64,000 nucleotides of DNA from Montifringilla adamsi (lineage: Eukaryota > Chordata > Aves > Passeriformes > Passeridae), in assembly GCA_017590115.1 (NCBI GenBank), contig JAGGNK010000002.1:15805264-15869263 (forward strand), read 5' to 3'. The notes under the pieces were generated by a model. That model saw only the letters and a list, made by a program, of their open reading frames with translations. It was not told the origin of the DNA and ran no database searches. A program made the position numbers and the translations under genes. Below are positions 50,801 through 58,400 of this stretch, in pieces (within the stretch, counting starts at the first letter, position 1; every line of letters starts with the position of its first letter).

Positions 50801-53800
50801 TTTTATTAGTCTAATGGTGACTAGAAGAATCTTCTAGTTAAAATATGCACTAGAGAAATCTGTAAACTTTTTAAGTCTCTGGAATAAAACAGGCACTTCC
50901 AAAGGAAAATTCACCTGATCTGGTTTACATGATTTACTCTGGGCAAGTTCTACATTTCTCTAGGTCTCTAATAAGCTTCACTAAATAAATTCAATTTCAT
51001 GGCAGAAAACAATAACAAGGGTCTGAAAGGGAGCAGAAAAACCAGCACACTCAACACCTGAACACATCTTCTATTACATTCCATCGTATCCAGCAGCATC
51101 CAAGTCAGCTTGAGACCAGAAAGAAGTTCAGACTTTGGAGAATTAATTGACAAAAAGCCACAACCCCTGATTTTTTTAACATGTATTACCGCAATTTATT
51201 CCTAAAAGTTGCCCCAACATCAGCTGTTTAAATCTCCGTTTGCTAAGTGCCTTTGGGCTGAACAGACAAGATGACACAAGGTGGTACCTTCTGTCCAGCA
51301 GATTTTCTTAAATATAGACTCAGAGAAAAATATATTTACTATATGGTTTTTGATATATATTCAAGTTATTAAAGTTAACTGAACAGGAAGAAACTTTTAA
51401 TGTGCTAATATGTTGAATACTCTGTAACCCTGTCCCAGGAAATGCCACCATATGTTTCAAACATATGCAGCATCTTTCAATTCAGCTCTTTCTATTGGCT
51501 CACATTTAGAGAACATGACATGAATTTTTAAGCTTAACTTTCATATATGGCTGCTTGAACATTTCCACTCTAAGTGAAGAATGAAACTTGATCTAACATG
51601 GCCTTATGTTAGACAAACATCTAACATGTTTGCCTTTGAGCAAAGGAAGCTCCAGAGAGCAGCAAATAATGACAATTTCCAAGTGGTCTGAATGAAGTCA
51701 GCCAGATAAAATTCTTATTAGTGGGAGAATAAAGACTGAAATTGTTTTCCTGCTTGTGGGTTGCTGTCCCAGGCTGTACGCAGTCGGTGGGCGAGACGGG
51801 AGCTCCTGCCTGAAATCCATGGAGTGTTTTGATCCCCACACGAACAAGTGGAGTTTGTGTGCCTCCATGTCCAAGAGGAGAGGTGGTGTTGGTGTGGCCA
51901 CCTACAACGGGTTTTTGTACGCTGTGGGAGGCCACGATGCTCCTGCTTCCAACCACTGCTCCCGCCTGTCCGACTGCGTAGAGAGGTAAGAAATTATTTT
52001 GGTTTTTTTTTTCTTTTCTGTTTACGTTCCGGGAAGGGATTCTAGAATAAATTCTCTTCACAGTTGGAACGTTGTGTTTGTAAAATATATCCCGCCTTTT
52101 TGAAATAATATTTTGAGCAGGAATAACTGATTTCCAATACTTTTGTAATAACAAAAGAATTAAACCTCAGCAGCAAATTCCTCCCTTCTGCCTGAGCTAC
52201 CCAAGAGCCAGGTAATGCAACTGAAGTACTGAGACAAATTCAACATGTGACCTTCCTATTTCTCAAATGCCAGAACTCAGGTTTGGGCTGCTTGTGCCAT
52301 GTGCTGTAGGAATGAAATACTTTTCAGTTGTTCTTCCAGTAATTTGACTGATACTGATAAAAGTTGTAAAAATATAAGAAGTATCACAGAGTCTTGTCAT
52401 TTGGGGAAAAAGAAGGAAAACTGAGCGGGTGTTAAACCCTGCTGTGAACAACAGTCAAATTCTGTTCTCAGCTAGATGGGCTAAAGCAGGAATTACCTGG
52501 AATTCACTGCAATTTATATTGGAATAGATCAGAAATAAGATCAATATTAATGTAAGATGCTGCCACGCATTTCATGTGAGCAACTTAGAGCTACTACACA
52601 AGATATTTAACTTCTTTTATAGTAAACTTCTCTGAAAACATTAATTCAAACAATAAAAAGAAAACCAAAAGCTCTATGGAGGAAGAAAATAAGAATATAT
52701 TGAAATTAGTTTTGCTAAGTCAACTGGTGGCCATGCTATCATCCCTCAGGTCCCATTTGTGTTTAAAATGTATTGATAGCTTAATGTAAATGAAATGAAG
52801 AGACTGCAATCAAAAAAGTGAAACCAGGAGCATTTTCTGTGTGCTTGAAGGCCCCTCTAGTGGCTAAATCCAAAACTGAATCACATCTCAGTTCAGAAAA
52901 GCAACACAGGAGAAGACAAGCGAAAGTCATCAATTTAAACCTGAAACGTGTCCCCACCACGCGTTTTTCTGAATTCGATGCCCACATTTCCCAGGTACGA
53001 CCCCAAAACAGATGCTTGGACCACTGTGGCCCCTCTGAGTGTGCCCCGGGACGCGGTGGGGATCTGTCCCCTGGGGGACAGGCTCTACGCCGTGGGGGGC
53101 TACGACGGCCACTCCTACCTGGACACCGTGGAGTCCTACGATGCTCAGAACAACGAGTGGACAGAGGTAAAATGGGATCACAGGTGATGCCTCAGAAAGG
53201 GTAGGGGCTCTTCCTGCAGCTAGGAATAATTCTGTCCAAATAACCGTGAAATTATCGCCGGTTTGGGGAAAAGCGACGTGTAAGGATGTAGGAAAAACTA
53301 TATGATACTGTAGGTGGGCTTCAATAAAATATCAGTGCCCTCTCCTGTAAAATATCCATGTACAACTTTTCACACTGAAGGGTGGAGGAAATGCATGGGC
53401 AAGCAAACCAGCTTGCACGAATCAATTTGGGTTTTAAGTGCTCGAATTCCCTGTTGATCTGGTGTTTTGTCAGCCATACCCCTCTTCTGGAGGCACCTTT
53501 TATATTTATATATACTTTCATATTTACGCCCCCCCCCATTGAGACCAAGAGGAAATCCCTGCACTGCCAGGATCCTTTTGCAGCCACACAGTCCCTGGAT
53601 TTGGAACACTACATGTGAAAACCTTTGAAGATGTCAGGGGGACAAACCCAGGCTAAACACTTGTAACTGAATTTTGACAAAAAGCCCAAACTGTGTTTTC
53701 ATACCTTAGTTAAACATATTTTTTTTTTAGCATTACATCAGTTTGAATAAACAAATTGCTTTCCTATTAATCTGAAAGTAATTTCTTCTTGTCCTATCCA

Positions 53801-53919
53801 TAGGGTGCTACTAAAACTATTTCCTCCTTTTTCTTTTCCTTTTTCCTTTTCCTTTCTAGGAAGTTCCTGTCAACATTGGCAGGGCTGGAGCATGTGTTGT
53901 TGTTGTGAAGTTGCCCTGA
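18884..53919 (+). CDS. KLHL4: KLHL4, kelch-like protein 4 (complete coding region, 11 coding exons)
   Basis: Joining 18884-19305, 37409-37579, 38457-38593, 39144-39340, 42174-42386, 43447-43633, 47015-47239, 49100-49262, 51773-51985, 52995-53166 and 53860-53919 gives 2160 nt with no internal stop. All ten introns are GT-AG and in phase. The 719-residue product has an N-terminal region special to the KLHL1/4/5 group (1 to about 170), BTB (about 170-280), BACK (about 283-385) and six kelch repeats (432-719). BTB-BACK-kelch proteins normally bring substrates to CUL3-RBX1 ubiquitin ligases: BTB dimerises and binds CUL3, and the kelch propeller binds the substrate. A phi-X-E-like CUL3 contact, V216-R217-E218, is present. 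The opening [20 protein letters not shown] and most of the body match KLHL4 as I remember it, more closely than KLHL1 or KLHL5. I know of no firmly established substrate. Confidence 0.96.
23536..23556. repeat. TA/CA dinucleotide repeat
   Basis: ATATATACACACACACACAT lies in KLHL4 intron 1. It is short and probably of low polymorphism. Confidence 0.7.
24226..24292. repeat. TA-rich/CA microsatellite
   Basis: Alternating TATACA, TATATA and CACACA steps extend over about 65 bp, partly self-complementary (TATGTATATATATATACATA). It lies in KLHL4 intron 1. Confidence 0.85.
26140..26215 (-). mobile_element. Degenerate CR1-like 3' end, - orientation
   Basis: On the + strand GACTCATAGGAAAATTTAAG followed by GGGGCTCTGGATGTCATCAA and GTCTAACCCTGTCT resembles the reverse complement of a CR1 terminus (AATCATAGAAT...GGACCTCTGGAGGTCATCTAGTCCAACC). 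It is short and diverged, so an old copy is likely. Chance resemblance cannot be excluded. Confidence 0.5.
29046..29096. repeat. 31-bp-period tandem duplication
   Basis: GGCTGAGATGCCTGACCCAG occurs at 29046-29065 and again, identical, at 29077-29096. Confidence 0.9.
33233..33540. other. GC-richer block, possible old LTR or other repeat
   Basis: A sharply bounded GC-richer stretch (GCAGCCAGAGGGGCAGAGCT and later CCGAGGTGCACTTCTC) contains AATAAA at about 33361-33370 and lies in AT-rich intron. The composition jump and the internal polyadenylation-like motif suggest an inserted element such as an LTR. I cannot match it to a family. Confidence 0.3.
34230..34277. repeat. 24-bp tandem duplication
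   Basis: CCTCTCTGAATTTAAATCCT and its neighbour starting CCTCTCTGAATTTAAATTCT are adjacent copies (34230-34253 and 34254-34277) that differ at one base. Confidence 0.85.
34595..34632. repeat. Perfect 14-bp hairpin
   Basis: TGTCAGAAGTCATC (34595-34608) and GATGACTTCTGACA (34619-34632) are exact reverse complements around a 10-nt loop. The pairing stops cleanly at both outer ends. Confidence 0.9.
37409..37579 (+). CDS. KLHL4: KLHL4 coding exon 2 (residues 141-198, start of BTB)
   Basis: The acceptor is CTGGCAG before 37409, and the donor is AG|GTACAG after 37579. Residues 142-165 are a poorly conserved Ser-rich linker. From about 166 the sequence [20 protein letters not shown] leads into the BTB core (CDVLLIAG, then the IPAHR motif at 194-198). 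In BTB domains this Asp-Val-x-Leu strand and the HR motif are the most conserved parts of the dimer fold. Arg198 is split by the intron. Both phases agree with the neighbouring exons. Confidence 0.95.
37580..38456 (+). other. KLHL4: KLHL4 intron 2 (877 bp)
   Basis: A GT-AG intron with unique sequence and a mildly GC-rich middle (37970-38110). I see no repeat or RNA gene in it. Confidence 0.85.
38457..38593 (+). CDS. KLHL4: KLHL4 coding exon 3 (residues 198-244, BTB core)
   Basis: The acceptor is CCTGCAG before 38457, and the donor is ACAG|GTAACC after 38593. The exon encodes [20 protein letters not shown], continuing to the YAYTG motif at 240-244. This is the BTB helix-strand section that starts with the usual L-x-S-x-S-x-Y/F-F-x-A-M-F pattern. 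V216-R217-E218 sits where BTB-kelch proteins carry the phi-X-E element that contacts CUL3. Family knowledge therefore supports ligase binding, though binding itself is not shown here. Gly244 is split. Confidence 0.95.
38619..38726. repeat. Imperfect tandem duplication, 61-bp period
   Basis: Copy 1 (38619-38665) and copy 2 (38680-38726) share TTTTTGTTCATT, then ATATATGAATTTTCATACT with few differences. Confidence 0.85.
38835..38889 (+). repeat. 55-nt poly-T tract in intron 3
   Basis: An uninterrupted T run lies 254 bp before the exon 4 acceptor. On the - strand it is poly-A, as in a retroposon tail, but I recognise no element body next to it. Confidence 0.9.
39144..39340 (+). CDS. KLHL4: KLHL4 coding exon 4 (residues 244-309, BTB end and 3-box)
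   Basis: The acceptor is TGCCCAG before 39144, and the donor is ATG|GTAAGG after 39340 (phase 0). It encodes [20 protein letters not shown] through the helices at 258-280, which finish the BTB and form the 3-box that lengthens the CUL3 interface. The start of BACK follows at [18 protein letters not shown]. The block from 281 to 300 is nearly invariant in the KLHL1/4/5 group as I remember it. The poly-T intron upstream ends with a good pyrimidine tract. Confidence 0.95.
39341..42173 (+). other. KLHL4: KLHL4 intron 4 (2833 bp)
   Basis: A GT-AG intron of AT-rich unique sequence with a G run at 40236-40245. No element or gene is recognised. Confidence 0.8.
42174..42386 (+). CDS. KLHL4: KLHL4 coding exon 5 (residues 310-380, BACK domain)
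   Basis: The acceptor is TTTTTAG before 42174, and the donor is CAG|GTAGGA after 42386. Exactly 71 codons lie in phase 0 at both ends. The sequence opens [20 protein letters not shown] and contains DDINVPDEE at 327-335 and the helix with MMWVRHD at 342-348. It ends in the LPLLPPQ motif that closes a BACK motif before the kelch domain. BACK places the propeller relative to the BTB dimer. Confidence 0.95.
42387..43446 (+). other. KLHL4: KLHL4 intron 5 (1060 bp)
   Basis: A GT-AG intron. It contains a T-rich tract with C interruptions (about 42550-42590) and otherwise plain AT-rich sequence. Confidence 0.8.
43447..43633 (+). CDS. KLHL4: KLHL4 coding exon 6 (residues 381-443, BACK end and first kelch strand)
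   Basis: The acceptor is TTCTTAG before 43447, and the donor is AAAG|GTAAGC after 43633 (phase 1). The exon carries the last BACK helices ([20 protein letters not shown]). A basic linker follows ([10 protein letters not shown], 419-428), and then the first kelch strand LYAVGG with its double glycine at 436-437. Gly443 is split between this exon and exon 7. The linker matches the sequence typical of KLHL1/4/5 proteins. Confidence 0.95.
43634..47014 (+). other. KLHL4: KLHL4 intron 6 (3381 bp)
   Basis: A GT-AG intron whose last 660 bp include the antisense solo LTR (about 46358-46799). A GC-richer patch lies at 45780-46110, and a 14-A run at 46259-46272. No other gene is seen. Confidence 0.8.
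46358..46799 (-). mobile_element. Solo LTR of an endogenous retrovirus, - orientation
   Basis: Read on the - strand, the element begins TGTGGCATTCACGTTCTCTG and passes through a middle with TGTTTACCCACAGGTGATTG. It then has AATAAAGTAATAAATTAGCC as a polyadenylation region and ends near GGAGGTGCCCGAGCA. This resembles an LTR I remember as abundant in songbird genomes. No internal retroviral region is next to it, so it is a solo LTR from recombination. The exact ends are uncertain (inner alternatives 46372 and 46791), and I could not identify a clear target duplication. Confidence 0.72.
47015..47239 (+). CDS. KLHL4: KLHL4 coding exon 7 (residues 443-518, kelch repeats 1-2)
   Basis: The acceptor is TCCACAG before 47015, and the donor is CTGG|GTAAGA after 47239 (phase 1). 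It completes kelch 1 (Y450, W457) and holds most of kelch 2 (double glycine 483-484, F497, W504). These aromatic positions and the GG pair mark each blade of the beta-propeller. The preceding 650 bp of intron 6 contain an antisense solo LTR, yet the splice acceptor and reading frame are intact. Confidence 0.95.
47240..49099 (+). other. KLHL4: KLHL4 intron 7 (1860 bp)
   Basis: A GT-AG intron with a TCCCAAG acceptor. It is AT-rich with a GC-richer section at 48420-48680. No recognised element. Confidence 0.8.
49100..49262 (+). CDS. KLHL4: KLHL4 coding exon 8 (residues 518-572, kelch 2 end and kelch 3)
   Basis: The acceptor is TCCCAAG before 49100. AAG is a weaker acceptor trinucleotide than CAG, and the pyrimidine tract before it is short. 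The donor is GCAA|GTATGG after 49262 (phase 2), also non-ideal. The exon encodes [20 protein letters not shown] and the rest of kelch 3 (GG 530-531, W544, W551). Human KLHL4 has GVATLEGP here as I recall it, so Met521 for Thr is a small difference. The weak sites at both ends make this the exon most open to skipping. Skipping 163 nt would shift the frame. Confidence 0.94.
49263..51772 (+). other. KLHL4: KLHL4 intron 8 (2510 bp)
   Basis: A GT-AG intron of unique AT-rich sequence with a near-perfect palindrome (51449-51467, CATATGTTT-C-AAACATATG). No recognised element. Confidence 0.8.
51773..51985 (+). CDS. KLHL4: KLHL4 coding exon 9 (residues 572-643, kelch 4-5)
   Basis: The acceptor is GTCCCAG before 51773, and the donor is GAGAG|GTAAGA after 51985 (phase 2). 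Kelch 4 has GG 577-578, F591 and W598. Kelch 5 starts with GG 624-625 and contains a longer loop, [17 protein letters not shown], before the intron. That loop makes repeat 5 six residues longer than the others. It is conserved in KLHL1/4/5 as I remember them, so it is a family feature and not an error. Confidence 0.95.
51986..52994 (+). other. KLHL4: KLHL4 intron 9 (1009 bp)
   Basis: A GT-AG intron with a T-rich start (52001-52018). No recognised element. Confidence 0.8.
52995..53166 (+). CDS. KLHL4: KLHL4 coding exon 10 (residues 643-700, kelch 5-6)
   Basis: The acceptor is TTCCCAG before 52995, and the donor is GAG|GTAAAA after 53166 (phase 0). It finishes kelch 5 (Y644, W651) and contains the core of kelch 6 (GG 677-678, Y691, W698). 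The exon is GC-rich (CCCGGGACGCGGTGGGG near 53045), in strong contrast to the AT-rich introns around it. Confidence 0.95.
53167..53859 (+). other. KLHL4: KLHL4 intron 10 (693 bp)
   Basis: A GT-AG intron with a C run at about 53529-53537 and a long T/C tract (53820-53857) that makes a strong acceptor for the short last coding exon. Confidence 0.85.
53860..53919 (+). CDS. KLHL4: KLHL4 terminal coding exon 11 (residues 701-719 and stop)
   Basis: A strong pyrimidine tract (53820-53857) and TAG acceptor precede GAAGTTCCTG. The exon encodes [19 protein letters not shown] and stops with TGA at 53917-53919. In kelch proteins this C-terminal strand closes the propeller by packing against the first blade. 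The hydrophobic ending VVVVKLP is the expected KLHL4 terminus. The exon continues into the 3' UTR. Confidence 0.95.
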   Translation, partial: EVPVNIGRAGACVVVVKLP

Positions 53920-55490
53920 GGACTGTAAATTTTCGTGAAACTGAACTGAGTGGAGTCTCAGAAGTCAAGAAACATTTCCAGGACAGTACAGACTGCACAC
54001 ACGTCAGCAGCCCTCCCTTACAGACAATATTTATCCCTGAGCCATCACACCATTACAGCACAGAAGTGTCTTCTTGCATCACAAAAATCAGAAAACTTTG
54101 CAGAAGTGAATTACTTTGTTATGCCTAATATGTAAAATCCAGTAAACTGGTTTAAATGTTTGAATGGTTCAGGTTTGTTACAAAATTGTATCTGTTATTT
54201 ATAAATTGCAACAGTGAGAGATGTGTATGAGATTTTGAAAACTTTTTTTCTTTCTATGTTGTCAGGAATGCTAAAGTTTATAAAAAAAGCTTTTATATTT
54301 TAAGTACATGAAAATTACTATGAAACACCTCCAACAGGGAACTGCACAAAAAGAAATGTTTACTCCTAAATAATACTCTCAACACAAGATTCTCTGCAGA
54401 AGCAACTTAATTTCTATATTCAGAAGTTAAACTCCTAAATTAACTTTAAAATCAAATCAGAGAAGCAGATAATTTGTTTGTTCTTTACCATCCAGCACTG
54501 CTAGAACTGTGACAGAATATCCATTTTTAGCAGTGTATTGAGTTGAATAGTAGGGTTAAAGTACCTTTATCCTATTGTGTGCCAGCAGAAAGAATTCTCT
54601 TTTGTCAAAACACAACGCAAATATAATTTGCAATAATTTTCAGTGCATAGATTGGTGATATTTTAATGCTGCTCTGTGTGTCAGGTTACTCATGGATTTC
54701 TCTTTGCCCACTAACCAGCTGTCAGTATGTGTTAAACTAATCTGACTATTCTTGGGATAATAACCATGCATTAAATTTTAAAACAATCACATGATTACAT
54801 TCCTTAAATATAACTTACAAAAATGAAATTTTTATATCATATTGATATGACAATCTTTGACCTCAGCTGAAGATTACCAGCTTTCTCTCATGTACAGTAG
54901 AAATATGGTAAGGAATAAACCACACCCACTGTGTAACTTTAGATACCTTTTATGTAAACCTGTTTATGTTCTATCTGGAATTAGTGGAATGATAAGAATC
55001 AAGAGCAAACAGGAAAAGGATCACCTGAGAACAGCACATAATATTCCACATGCATGATATTTTCTTTTTGTGTGCCAATTTCTACTGTTTTGCTTTAATT
55101 TCGTTTTTTATAATTTCAAATGCTGAAAGTGTATTCTAGAAAATGAATGTATGTAAGATATTCTATGCTGTAAAGCACAATATTTGGTCAGTATCCACCT
55201 CAATGTTTGTTATGTTGTTGTTTGTATCAGTAAATTCAGTATCAGAAAATTCAGGACAGAGACAAAGATCTCTGAATGTGTAGGCCAACTTTCCTGTTAG
55301 AATACTGTGGTTTCAGATTTTAGCAATATGCTATTTTAAAATAAATTTATAGTATTAAACCTATTGAATGCCTCTAAAGAAAAAAAAAATCTCATAAGCA
55401 TATTTATAAAAAGAAGAACATTTTTAACTTTAAAATCAATTATGTTTATATATAGCATGCTACATTCAAATAAACTTTACTTTCTCTGCT
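53920..55490 (+). other. KLHL4: KLHL4 3' UTR with candidate polyadenylation signals
   Basis: AT-rich sequence with no further open frame follows the stop. Canonical AATAAA hexamers are at 54914-54919, 55340-55345 and 55469-55474. The last is followed by T/G-rich sequence (TTTTGGACTGTATTTTATAT), so the main end is placed near 55490. Earlier signals could give shorter messages. The 3' end is inferred from motifs only. Confidence 0.55.
55469..55474 (+). terminator. Most likely KLHL4 polyadenylation signal
   Basis: AATAAA lies in CAAATAAACTTTAC, with a T/G-rich downstream element about 25-50 nt later. It is the last hexamer before the sequence changes to the intergenic type. Alternatives are at 54914 and 55340. 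Confidence 0.5.
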
Positions 55491-58400
55491 AAGAAAATTT
55501 TGGACTGTATTTTATATTTGGACTATACTTTCAAAACTAGAAGACACAGAAGCATCAATCTCATTTTTGTACTCTAAAAGAACAAAAGGTGCACAAAACC
55601 CCCTTTGCCAAGCAAGTGGGGAATGAAACCTAAACCAGCTCGTGGGTTCCAGAAGTCACATCAGAAGAATATAATTAAATATTTTAATTTCTCAGCAGAT
55701 CAAGGATCTGAAACACAAGGGGCCAAGCACAGAGAGAGAATCTGCCCAGTGGCACTGGGCAGTGGGAGGTGGATGCTGTTCCTCTTTCCCTGTCCATAGG
55801 GAAGCTGAATGTCCACCTACCCAGAACATATTCTTGCAGCAAACACTACCTTTTAAACACTGATAATAATAATTCTAACATTTCCCCCCTATTCTTTGTC
55901 ATCCTGCTTTGGTCCTGCAACAGCCATGTGAAGTTTTTTATATGAATAAAGTGGATTGTGTGGATGCAGGGAGAGGGTCCCTGCTGCTTTTCACTCAGGC
56001 TCTAAGTCATATTTTTCTCCTAAAACAGCACACCAGTGCTTCCAGGAACCAGCACAGCCCCATGTGTTTGGAAAATGGCATTGAATGCTCATTTTTATAA
56101 TTCCAACATAAAAATGACAAAAAATGTGCAACTTGATGCCAACATGGGCAAGAGGCACATCAGGACAGACTGACAATGCCAATGGGCTTGACCCACTGAG
56201 CCTTTGCAGGGAATTTGAAGTTTTCTTGGGAAAAAGAAGGCAGAAGCCTCAAGTGAGAGAAAGCAGCCGTGGCTCCTGAACCAGCTGAGAGGTTATAAAT
56301 AAAAGCCCATCTCCAAAAACCTGCTGAAGTCCATAGCACCTTAATCCGAACACAGAATCTTTGAGAGATGACGCAGAACTGCCCTGCCTTTGTCCCCTTC
56401 TCAGCTTGCAAATTTTATTAAATGCTCTATCAGTAAACAGGACATGAAACAGGGAAAACACTTGGATATAAACAACCCCTTAAATATCTCTCAAAATACA
56501 CACTGCCATTTCTGTAATTTAATAAAGGCTCACAAAGAGTATTAGAACACTTGTATTTCTTTACAGCTCTCTAAAGAAATTGTATCGTGAGGTTTGCTTA
56601 TGTAAAAAATAACATAAGGCAGAAAAAAATATGTCATGCCTTTAGCTGGCAGAAAGCAGCTCCATTTATCAGTTTAATAAATTCAGTAGCTCTTCCTAGC
56701 ACGCACCACAACCTCTGAGGCAGAGCATGTGAATATTTGCTTGTGTGTGTTATGAGATGATCTCATTCCTGTGGCAAGGCTGCAGTAATGAGTGCACTTC
56801 TTCAATTTTAAGTTTAAGGCTGCATCTTGTTATATAAACAGTACCAAGATAAATACAGGTATGGGGAAAAGGGAAAGGATAGGAAGGATATGGTGGTTTT
56901 AGTACTGAACTTTAAGGGTTTTGTTTTGGTTTTTTCCATGTTATTTGTACAGCAGTGAAAAACTATGGGAAAGGAAACCAGCACTCCACAAAAGGAAACT
57001 GGGCCCTTAACAGGAAGGTGGAAGGAAAGAAAGCAAGAGAATTTGAAGGTTTAGGTGATAACTCTACATGAGCTGCAGCAGCAATGATACTTTATGTAAA
57101 TGGGATGTATGGGGAGCAGGGATACCACTTACCCCTGAAATCAGTTCTGGGAAAGGCTGAAGATGCAGCTTAACCCTGTCTCTGTCTAGTAGGAGACCTT
57201 TAGGCCAAGACCATAAGCCCAGAAAAGTCCCTCCCACAACTTCAGCAATGATACTTGGAAGAAAGCAGTACTAGAGCTATTTAAAGCTGTCACAATAAAA
57301 ATAAATTATATTCCTGGTATAATATAATTTTTTATTTCTTGCATAACACAGCTACACTAAACCACCACCTCAACTGATCAGTTCTGGGTGTCTTCAAATT
57401 GTACAAACCAAGGAGTGAACAGCTTCCATTCAGAGTTTATAGGAGCATAGTAAGGATTAATTCAATCCAGGCAGTAACATGGGACTTTTTCCCTGACAGG
57501 GTCACACATACAACATTTTCCACGTAGGATATTTCAGTGTGAATTTCCTTAGTGTTGCTTGATGTTTGCCCATTAATTTTTCACTCAGGGCAGACATGAC
57601 ACTCCTAGACCCATTTCTTAATAATGAGCGTTCTTCCTCAGCAAATTGGATAAAACTTTTCTCATCCCCCAGTCCTTGCAAAGTCCTGAGCACCTGGGAT
57701 TTGAGTGAGACTAGAGCTCAGCTCAGGCTCGGTTTGCCATTCAGGCTCTGCTCAGAAGATGGTGCTATGTGACAATTTTTGGAGAATCCTGGCTCTTTCT
57801 GAGAGAACGAGGGTACCTTGTAGTAATATTTATCCTTGAAATAGAAATCCACTCTTTAATAGTCTCCAGAGCCTCCTCCATTTGCTGGTGGAGCTGCCTT
57901 AGGGACACGCTCCCCGCACACAGACACTGCTGAGTTCCTCAGGAAAGTTTGGAATCAAAGTTACCAAGTCACAGCAAAGCCCCTTCTGTAAATATTCCCA
58001 AAGCAGCAGCTGGCACTGCTGCCATGGTGCCTGTCCTGGGTTTTGGCATGTGAAAATCAAGTTGTTTGTGTTTGATTTCACTGAGCTCAAATCATGGAAC
58101 CCATTTCTCTGGCTGCAAAGGCTCGGGATGAAAAGCCAAGGATGTGGGCAGGTGGGTGAAGAGAAGGGTCTATTTTGGCCCATTAGCCCATCAACCAGCC
58201 AGGTAGCCCACAGAACCCACCCCTGACTTCATCCAGACCTTTTAAAGCTGCAGTTCCTGATGTGGGGTAAAACTGCACAGCTCTGCTGTTTAGAAAATGC
58301 ACACGACAGGTCCATAGCTGTTAAAGCCATCAATAAAATAGAAAAAGGTTTTTGCCCTGTTTCCCCATTGTCCATACTAGGGTAGCCATGAAACAGAGGT

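Noticed and set aside
51621..52154. 177-codon frame on the - strand across exon 9
   Set aside because: Its longest part is the antisense of a conserved kelch exon, and the rest is intron. It is a shadow frame.
53805..54128. 107-codon frame covering the last exon in another phase
   Set aside because: The exon 10-11 junction gives the correct phase, and TGA at 53917 ends KLHL4. This frame runs into the 3' UTR by chance.
58025..58280. Possible LTR starting TGTCCTGGGTTTTGG
   Set aside because: The first bases recall an avian LTR start, but the following sequence does not continue to match, and no second end was found.
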